Source: Archivesica marissinica (taxonomy: Eukaryota; Mollusca; Bivalvia; Venerida; Vesicomyidae). Taken from it: a stretch of DNA of 64,000 bases. The notes under the pieces were generated by a model, which saw nothing but the letters and a program-made list of their open reading frames with translations, did no database searches and was not told the DNA's origin. The stretch spans positions 40,715,324 to 40,779,323 of the forward strand of contig CM026391.1 in assembly GCA_014843695.1 (NCBI GenBank), in the 5' to 3' direction. Below, in pieces: positions 54,037 through 64,000 of the stretch. Both the position numbers and the translations under genes were made by a program. Positions within the stretch are counted from its first letter, which is position 1; each line of letters begins with the position of its first letter.

Positions 54037-57000
54037 TAGATGTCTACACACTAGTATGTAGTGCTACGCTGAAACATCGCTAACGTAAACACCTAACTAC
54101 CAAGCTAGATATGTCTACACACTAGTATGAAGTGCTACGCTGACGCATCACTAACGTAAACACCTAACTACTAAGCTATGGATGTCTACACACTAGTATG
54201 TAGTGCTACGCTGACACATCGCTAACGTAAACATCTAACTACCAAGCTATGGATGTCTACACACTAGTATGTAGTGCTACGCTGACACATCGCTAACGTA
54301 AACACCTAACTACCAAGCTATTGATGTCTACACACTAGTATGTAGTGCTACACTAACACATCGCTAACGTAAACATCTAACTACCAAGCTAGAGATGTCT
54401 ACACACTATTATGTAGTACTACGCTGACACATCGCTAACGTAAACATCTAACTACCAAGCTAGAGATGTCTACACACTAGTATGTAGTGCTACGCTGACA
54501 CATCGCTAAGGTAAACACATAACTACCAAGCTAGAGATGTCTACACACTAGTATGTAGTGCTACGCTGACACATCGCTAACGTAAACACCTAACTACCAA
54601 GCTAGAGATGTCTACATACTAGTATGTAGTGCTACGCTGACACATCGCTAACGTAAACACATAACTACCAAGCTAGAGATGTCTACACACTAGTATGTAG
54701 TGCTACCCTGACACATCGCTAACGTAAACACCTAACTACCAAGCTAGAGATGTCTACATACTAGTATGTAGTGCTACGCTGACACATCGCTAACGTAAAC
54801 ACCTAACTGCCAAGCTAGAGATGTCTACACACTAGTATGTAGTGCTACGCTGAAACATCGCTAACGTAAACACCTAACTACCAAGCTAGAGATGTCTACA
54901 CACTAGTATGTAGTGCTACTCTGACACATCGCTAACGTAAACACCTAACTACCAAGCTAGTGATGTCTACAAACTAGTATGTAGTGCTACGCTGACACAT
55001 CGCTAACGTAATCACCTAACTACCAAGCTAGAGATGTCTACACACTAGTATATAGTGCTACGCTGATACATCGCTAACGTAAACACCTAACTACCAAGCT
55101 AGAGATGTCTACATACTAGTATGTAGTGCTACCCTGAAACATCGCTAACGTAAACACCTAACTACCAAGATAGTGATGTCTACACACTAGTATGTAGTGC
55201 TATGCTGACACATCGCTAACATAAACACCTAACTACCAAGGTATGGATGTCAACAAACTAGTATGTAGTGCTACGCTGACACATCGCTAACGTAAACACA
55301 TAACTACCAAGCTAGAGATGTCTACACACTAGTATGTAGTGCTACGCTGACACAGCGCTAAAGTAAACACCTAACTACCAAGCTAGAGATGTCTACATAC
55401 TATTATGTAGTGCTACGCTGACACATCGCTAACGTAAACATCTAACTACCAAGCTAGAGATGTCTACAAACTAGTATGTAGTGCTACGCTGACACATCGC
55501 TAAAGTAAACACCTAACTACCAAGCTAGAGATGTCTACACACTAGTATGTAGAGCTACGCTGACACCTCGCTAACGTAAACACCTAACTACCTAGCTAGA
55601 GATTTCTACACACTAGTATGTAGTGCTACGCTGACACAGCGCTAAAGTAATCACCTAACTACCAAGCTAGAGATGTCTACAAACTAGTATGTAGTGCTAC
55701 GCTGACACATCGCTAACGTAAACACCTAACTACCAAGCTAGAGATGTCTACACACTAGTATGTAGTGCAACGCTGACACAGCGCTAAAGTAAACACCTAA
55801 CTACCAAGCTAGAGATGTCTACATACTAGTATGTAGTGCTACGCTGACACATCGCTAACGTAAACATTTAACTACCAAGCTAGAGATGTTTACAAACTAG
55901 TATGTAGTGCTACGCTGACACATCGCTAACGTAAACATCTAACTACTAAGCTAGAGATGTCTACAAACTAGTATGTATTGCTACACTGATACATGGATAA
56001 CGTAAACACCTAACTGCCAAGCTAGTGATGTCTACACACTAGTATGTAGTGCTACGCTGACGCATCGCTAAGGTAAACACCTAACTACCAAGCTATGGAT
56101 GTCTACACACTAGTATGTAGTGCTACGCTGACGCATCGCTAACGTAAACATCTAACTACCAAGCTAGATATGTCTACACACTAGTATGTAGTGCTATGCT
56201 GACACATCGCTAACGTAAACACCTAACTACCAAGCTAGAGATGTCTACACACTAGTATGTAGTGCTATGCTGACACATCGCTAACGTAAACACCTAACTA
56301 CCAAGCTAGAGATGTCTACACACTAGTATGTAGTGCTACGCTGACACAGCGCTAAAGTAAACACCTAACTACCAAGCTAGAGATGTCTACAAACTAGTAT
56401 GTAGTTCTACGCTGACACATCGCTAATGTAAACACCTAACTACCAAGCGAGAGGTGTCTACCCACTAGTATGTAGTGCTACGCTGAAACATCGCTAACGT
56501 AAACATAGATCTACAAAGCTAGAGATGTCTACAAACTAGTATGTAGTGCTACACTGACATATCGATAACGTAAACACCTAACTACCAAGCTAGTGATGTC
56601 TACACACTAGTATGTAGTGCTACGCTGACGCATCGCTAACGTAAACACCTAACTACCAAGCTATGGATGTCTACACACTAGTATGTAGTGCTACGCTGAC
56701 GCATCGCTAATGTAAACATCTAACTACCAAGCTAGAGATGTCTACACACTAGTATGTAGTGCTACGCTGACACATCGCTAACGTAAACACCTAACTACCA
56801 AGCTAGAGATGTATACACACTAGTATGTAGTGCTACGCTGACACATCGCTAACATAAACATCTAACTACCAAGCTAGAGATGTCTACACACTAGTATGTA
56901 GTGATACGCTGACACATCGCTAACGTAAACATCTAACTATCAAGCTAGAGATGTCTACACACTAGTATGTAGTGCTACGCTGACACATCGCTAACGTAAA

Positions 57001-60000
57001 CACCTAACTACCAAGCTAGAGATGTCTACACATTGGTATGTAGTGCTACGCTGACACATCGCTAACGTAAACACCTAACTACCAAGCTAGAGATGTCTAT
57101 AAACTAGTACGTAGTGCTACGCTGACACATCGCTAACGTAAACATCTAACTACCAAGCTAGAGATGTCTACACACTAGTATGTAGTGCTACGCTGATACA
57201 TGGATAACGTAAACACCTAACTGCCAAGCTAGTGATGTCTACACACTAGTATGTAGTGCTATGCTGACGCATCGCTAACGTAAACACCTAACTACCAAGC
57301 TAGAGATGTCTACACACTAGTATGTAGTGCTACGCTGACACATCGCTAACGTAAACACCTAACTACCAAGCTAGGATGTCTACACACTAGTATGTAGTGC
57401 TACGCTGAAACATCGCTAACGTAAACACCTAACTACCAAGCTAGAGATGTCTATACACTAGTATGTAGTGCTACGCTGACACATCGCTAACGTAACCACC
57501 TAACTATCAAGCTATGGATGTCTACACACTAGTATGTAGTGCTACGCTGACGCATCGCTAACGTAAACACCTAACTACCAAGCTATGGATGTCTACACAC
57601 TAGTATATAGTGCTACGCTGACACATCGCTAACGTAAACACCTAACTACCAAGCTAGAGATGTCTACACACTACTATGTTGTGCTACGCTGACACATCGC
57701 TAACGTAAACACCTAACTACCAAGCTATGGATGTCTACACACTAGTATGTAGTGCTACGCTGAAACATCGCTAAAGTAAACACCTAATTACCAAGCTAGA
57801 GATGTCTACACACTAGTATGTAGTGCTACGCTGAAACATCGCTAACGTAAACACCTAATTACCAAGCTAGAGATGTCTACATACTAGTATGTAGTGCTAC
57901 GCTGACGCATCACTAACGTAAACTCCTAACTACGAAGCTATGGATGTCTACACACTAGTATGTAGTGCTACGCTGACACATCGCTAACATAAACACCTAT
58001 CTACCAAGCTAGAGATGTCTACACACTAGTATGTAGTGCTACACTGACACATCGCTAACGTAAACACCTAACTACGAAGCTATGGATGTATACACACTAG
58101 TATGTAGTGCTATGCTGACACATCGCTAACATAAACACCTAACTACCAAGCTAGATATGTCTACACACTAGTATGTAGTGCTACGCTGACACATCGCTAA
58201 CGTAAACACCTAACTACCAAGCTAGAGATGTCTACACACTAGTATGTAGTGCTACGCTGACACATCGCTAACGTAAACACCTAACTACCAAGCTAGAGAT
58301 GTCTACACACTAGTATGTAGTGCTACGCTGACACATCGCTAACGTAAACACCTAACTACCAAGCTAGAGATGTCTACACACTAGTATGTAGTGCTACGCT
58401 GACACATCGCTAACGTAAACACCTAACTACCAAGCTATGGATGTCTACAAACTAGTATGTAGTGCTACGCTGACGCATCGCTAAAGTAAACACCTAACTA
58501 CTAAGCTATGGATGTTTACACACTAGTATGTAGTGCTACGCTGACACACCGCTAACGTAAACACCTAACTACCAAGCTTGAGATGTCTACACACTAGTAT
58601 ATAGTGCTACGCTGACACATGGCTAACGTAAACACATAACTACCAAGCTAAGGATGTCTACACACTAGTATGTAGTGATTCGCTGACACATCGCTAACGT
58701 AAACACCTAATTACCAAGCTAGAGATGTCTACACACTAGTATGTAGTGCTACTCTGACACATCGCTAAAGTCAAACCTAACTACCAAGCTAGAGATGTCT
58801 ACACACTAGTATATAGTGCTACGCTGACACATCGCTAACGTAAACACCTAACTACCAACCTAGAGATGTCTACATACTAGTATGTAGTGCTACGCTGAAA
58901 CATCGCTAACGTAAACACCTAACTACCAAGTTAGTGATGTCTACACACTGGTATGTAGTGCTACGCTGACACATCGCTAACGTAAACACCTAACTACCAA
59001 GCTAGTGATGTCTACACAGTAGTATGTAGTGCTACGCTGACACATCGCTAACGTAAACACCTAACTACCAAGCTAAAGATGTCAACACACTAGTATGTAG
59101 TGCTACGCTGAAACATCGCTAACGTAAACACCTAACTACCAAGAGAGTGATGTCTACACACTAGTATGAAATACTACGCTGACACATCGCTAACGAAAAC
59201 ATCTAACTACCAAGCTAGAGATGTCTACACACTACTATGTAGTGCTACGCTGAAACATTGATAACGTAAACACCTAACTACCAAGCTAGTGATGTCTACA
59301 CACTAGTATGTAGTGCTACGCTGACACATCGCTAACGTAAACACCTAACTACCAAGCTAGAGATGTCTACACACTAGTATGTAGTGCTACGCTGACACAT
59401 CGCTAACGTAAACACCTAACTACCAAGCTAGAGATGTCTACACACTAGTATGTAGTGCTACGCTGAAACATCGCTAACGTAAACACCTAACTACCAAGCT
59501 AGAGATGTCTACACACTAGTATGTAGTGCTACGCTGACACATCGCTAACGTAAACACCTAACTACCAAGCTAGAGATGTCTACACACTAGTATGTAGTGC
59601 TACGCTGACACATCGCTAACGTAAACACCTAACTACCAAGCTAGAGATGTCTACACACTAGTATGTAGTGCTACGCTGACACATCGCTAACGTAAACACC
59701 TAACTACCAAGCTAGAGATGTCTACACACTAGTATGTAGTGCTACGCTGACACATCGCTAACGTAAACACCTAACTACCAAGCTAGGGATGTCTACACAC
59801 TAGTATGTAGTGCTACGCTGACACATCGCTAACGTAAACACCTAACTACCAAGCTATGGATGTCTACACACTAGTATGTAGTGCTACGCTGACACATCGC
59901 TAACGTAAACACCTAACTACCAAGCTAGAGATGTCTACACACTAGTATGTAGTGCTACGCTGACACATCGCTAACGTAAACACCTAACTACCAAGCTAGA

Positions 60001-63000
60001 GATGTCTACACACTAGTATGTAGTGCTACGCTGACACATCGCTAACGTAAACACCTAACTACCAAGCTAGAGATGTCTACACACTAGTATGTAGTGCTAC
60101 GCTGAAACATCGCTAACGTAAACACCTAACTACCAAGCTAGTGATGTCTACACACTAGTATGTAATGCTACGCTGACACATCGCTAACGAAAACATCTAA
60201 CTACCAAGCTAGAGATGTCTACACACTAGTATGTAGTGCTACGCTGAAACATCGCTAACGTAAACACCTAACTACCAAGCTAGTGATGTCTACACACTAG
60301 TATGTAGTGCTACGCTGACACATCGCTAACGTAAACACCTAACTACCAAGCTAGTGATGTCTACACACTAGTATGTAGTGCTACGCTGAAACATCGCTAA
60401 CGTAAACACCTAACTACCAAGCTAGAGATGTCTACACACTAGTATGTAGTGCTACGCTGACACATCGCTAACGTAAACACCTAACTACCAAGCTATGACG
60501 CTGACACATCGCTAACGTAAACACCAAACTACCAAGCTAGATATGTCTACACACTAGTATGTTGTGCTACGCTGAAACATCGCTAACGTAAACACCTAAC
60601 TACCAAGCTATGGATGTCTACACACTAGTATGTAGTGCTACGCTGAAACATCGCTAACGTAAACACCTAACTAAAAAGCTAGAGATGTATACACACTAGT
60701 ATGTAGTGCTACGCTGAAACATCGCTAACGTAAACACCTAACTACCAAGCTAGAGATGTCTACACACTAGTATGTAGTGCTACGCTGAAACATCGCTAAG
60801 GTAAACACCTAACTACCAAGCTAGATGTCTATACACTAGTATGTAGTGCTAAGCTGACGCATCGCTAACGTAAACACCTAACTACCAAGCTAGAGATGTC
60901 TACACACTAGTATGTAGTGCTACGCTGACACATCGCTAACGTAAACACCTATGTACAAAGCTAGAGATGTCTACACACTAGTATGTAGTGCTACGCTGAC
61001 ACATCGCTAACGTAAACACTTAACTACCAAGCTAGTGATGTCTACACACTAGTATGTAGTGCTACGCTGACACATCGCTAACGTAAACACCTAACTACCA
61101 AGCTAGTGATGTCTCACACACTAGTATGTAGTGCTACGCTGACACATCGCTAACGTAAACACCTAACTACCAAGCTATGGATGTCTACACACTAGTATGT
61201 AGTGCTACGCTGACACATCGCTAACGTAAACAACTAACTACCAAGCTAGTGATGTCTACACTCTAGTATGTAGTGCTACACTGACACATCGCTAACGTAA
61301 ACACCTAACTACCAAGCTAGAGATGTCTACACACTAGTATGTAGTGCTACGCTGACACATCGCTAACGTAAACACCTAACTACCAAGCTAGTGATGTCTT
61401 ACACACTAGTATGTAGTGCTACGCTGACACATCGCTAACGTAAACACCTAACTACCAAGCTATGGATGTCTACACACTAGTATGTATTTCTACGCTGACA
61501 CATCGCTAACATAAACACCTAACTACCAAGCTAGAGATGTCTACACACTAGTATGTAGTGCTACGCTGACACATCGCTAACGTAAACACCTAACTACCAA
61601 GCTAGTGATGTCTACACACTAGTATGTAGTGCTACGCTGACACATCGCTAACGTAAACACCTAACTACCAAGCTAATGATGTATACACACTAGTATGTAG
61701 TGCTACGCTGACACATCGCTAACGTAAACACATAACTACCAAGCTAGAGATGTCTACACACTAGTATGTAGTGCTACGCTGAAACATCGCTAACGTAAAC
61801 ACCTAACTACCAAGCTAGAGATGTCTACAAATTAGTATGTAGTGCTACGCTGACACATCGCTAACGTAAACACCTAACTACCAAGCTAGAGATGTCTACA
61901 AACTAGTATGTAGTGCTACGCTGACACATCGCTAACGCGCTAACGTAAACACCTAACTACCAAGCTAGTGATGTCTACACTCTAGTATGTAGTGCTACAC
62001 TGACACATCGCTAACGTAAACACCTAACTACCAAGCTAGAGATGTCTACACACTAGTATGTAGTGCTACGCTGACACATCGCTAACGTAAACACCTAACT
62101 ACCAAGCTAGAGATGTCTACACACTAGTATGTAGTGCTACGCTGAAACATCGCTAACGTAAACAACTAACTACCAAGCTAGAGATGTCTACAAACTAGTA
62201 TGTAGTGCTACGCTGACACATCGCTAACGTAAACACCTAACTACAAAGCTAGAGATGTATACACACTAGTATGTAGTGCTACGCTGAAATATCGCTAACG
62301 TAAACACCTAACTACCAAGCTAGAGATGTCTACACACTAGTATGTAGTGCTACGCTGAAGCATCACTAACGTAAACACCTAACTACGAAGCTATGGATGT
62401 CTATTCACTAGGATGTAGTGCTACGCTGACACATCGCTAACGTAAACACCTAACTACCAAGCTATGGATGTCTACACACTAGTATGTAGTGCTACGCTGA
62501 CACATCGCTAACGTAAACACCTAACTACCAAGCTAGAGATGTCTACACACTAGTATGTAGTGCTACGCTGACACATCGCTAACGTAAACACCTAACTACC
62601 AAGCTATGGATGTCTACACACTAGTATATAGTGCTACGCTGAAATATTGCTAACGTAAACACCTAACTACCAAGCTAGAGATGTCTACACACTAGTATGT
62701 AGTGCTACGCTGAAACATCGCTAACGTAAACAACTAACTACCAAGCTAGAGATGTCTACAAACTAGTATGTAATGCTACGCTGACACATCGCTAACGTAA
62801 ACACCTAACTACCAAGCTATGGATGTCTACACACTAGTATGTAGTGCTACGCTGACACATCGCTAACGTAAACACCTAACTACCAAGCTATGGATGTCTA
62901 CAAACTAGTATGTAGTGCTAGGCTGACACATCGGTAACGTAAACACCTAACTACCAAGCTAGATATGTCTACACACTAGTATGTTGTGCTACGCTGAAAC

Positions 63001-63583
63001 ATCGCTAACGTAAACACCTAACTACCAAGCTATGGATGTCTACACACTAGTATGTAGTGCTACGCTGAAACATCGCTAACGTAAACACCTAACTACAAAG
63101 CTAGAGATGTATACACACTAGTATGTAGTGCTACGCTGAAACATCGCTAACGTAAACACCTAACTACCAAGCTAGAGATGTCTACACACTAGTATGTAGT
63201 GCTACGCTGAAACATCGCTAAGGTAAACACCTAACTACCAAGCTAGAGATGTCTACACACTAGTATGTAGTGCTACGCTGAAGCATCACTAACGTAAACA
63301 CCTAACTACCAAGCTATGGATGTCTACACACTAGTATGTAGTGCTACGCTGACACATCGCTAACGTAAACACCTAACTACCAAGCTAGAGATGTCTACAC
63401 ACTAGTATGTAGTGCTACGCTGAAACATCGCTAACGTAATCACCTAACTACCAAGCTAGTGATGTCTACACACTAGTATGTAGTGCTACGCTGACACATC
63501 GCTAACGTAAACACCTAACTACCAAGCTAGAGATGTCTACACACTAGTATGTAGTGCTACGCTGACACATCGCTAACGTAAAC
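54037..63583. repeat. 71-bp satellite array, about 134 copies
   Basis: The consensus unit is 'GATGTCTACACACTAGTATG' plus 'TAGTGCTACGCTGACACATC' plus 'GCTAACGTAAACACCTAACT' plus 'ACCAAGCTAGA'. The array is head to tail, 9.5 kb in view, and continues into the gap. Variation is point-like, with occasional indels: a monomer cut to about half at 60492-60520 and an 8-bp CGCTAACG insertion near 61933. Every unit keeps ACTAGT and, in most copies, GTAAACA. No open frame persists. Confidence 0.98.
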
Positions 63584-64000
63584 NNNNNNNNNNNNNNNNN
63601 NNNNNNNNNNNNNNNNNNNNNNNNNNNNNNNNNNNNNNNNNNNNNNNNNNNNNNNNNNNNNNNNNNNNNNNNNNNNNNNNNNNNNNNNNNNNNNNNNNNN
63701 NNNNNNNNNNNNNNNNNNNNNNNNNNNNNNNNNNNNNNNNNNNNNNNNNNNNNNNNNNNNNNNNNNNNNNNNNNNNNNNNNNNNNNNNNNNNNNNNNNNN
63801 NNNNNNNNNNNNNNNNNNNNNNNNNNNNNNNNNNNNNNNNNNNNNNNNNNNNNNNNNNNNNNNNNNNNNNNNNNNNNNNNNNNNNNNNNNNNNNNNNNNN
63901 NNNNNNNNNNNNNNNNNNNNNNNNNNNNNNNNNNNNNNNNNNNNNNNNNNNNNNNNNNNNNNNNNNNNNNNNNNNNNNNNNNNNNNNNNNNNNNNNNNNN
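63584..64000. other. Assembly gap to the window edge
   Basis: 417 N visible, interrupting the 71-bp satellite; its true extent is unknown. Confidence 0.99.

Noticed and set aside
28061..63583. CRISPR-like arrays
   Set aside because: Both arrays are contiguous head-to-tail satellites with no unique spacers, in a genome with introns and SINEs.

Overview
The window is animal nuclear DNA, most likely from a bivalve mollusc. The evidence is spliced coding exons with GT/AG borders, many tRNA-derived SINEs, 3' ends of several LINE types, TIR DNA transposons, a Polinton/Maverick-type polymerase remnant, and very large tandem arrays. I saw no bacterial gene organisation. The bivalve assignment rests on repeat motifs I recognise from bivalve genomes (a 'GTGACCTTGACCTTGA' repeat, an 'AAGCTATCTAGCTTGCGGAAGGTC' SINE core, a 'CTGATCAGGCTCTATGCTGTTTGC' palindromic MITE). 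The species is not determined.

The only host gene I can name is RanGAP1 (Ran GTPase-activating protein 1), on the minus strand. Its first three coding exons are at 36549-36435, 26416-26289 and 25181-25122. Every junction is GT/AG, the phases join, and together they give the first 101 residues. Intron 1 is about 10 kb and carries a 6.2-kb array of a 41-bp minisatellite. I found no later exon; the rest may lie in the 1000-N gap at 23336-24335 or beyond the window start. A short promoter-like segment (36550-36714) with adjacent ETS and YY1 motifs separates RanGAP1 from a LINE 3' end.

Layout: 1-10 kb is AT-rich noncoding DNA with minisatellites (including a 25-bp array built on AACCGGTT), a tandem duplication holding a MITE with its empty site preserved, a LINE 3' end and SINE pieces. 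At 10.8-20.3 kb two arms form a long inverted repeat; the left arm carries an intact-looking Tc1 element, and between the arms lie a tandem repeat, two truncated LINEs and a SINE. At 20.4-25 kb are SINEs, a palindromic MITE, a 194-bp hairpin array, the gap and a 42-bp minisatellite. 25.1-36.7 kb is RanGAP1. 36.7-44.2 kb holds LINE and SINE fragments, one unidentified candidate exon, a possible solo LTR and a 62-bp repeat. 44.27-51.52 kb is an ISL2EU-like DNA transposon bounded by 16-bp perfect TIRs, with a SAP-SWIM-YqaJ nuclease gene and a THAP-DDE transposase gene facing each other; both are broken by frameshifts and other elements sit between them. 51.9-53.5 kb is a broken family-B DNA polymerase. 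54.0-63.6 kb is a 71-bp satellite that runs into a second assembly gap.

The mobile-element genes act for themselves. The relevant interplay is that RanGAP1 must be transcribed across and spliced around the minisatellite intron, and that inverted or duplicated segments record the order of several transposition events.
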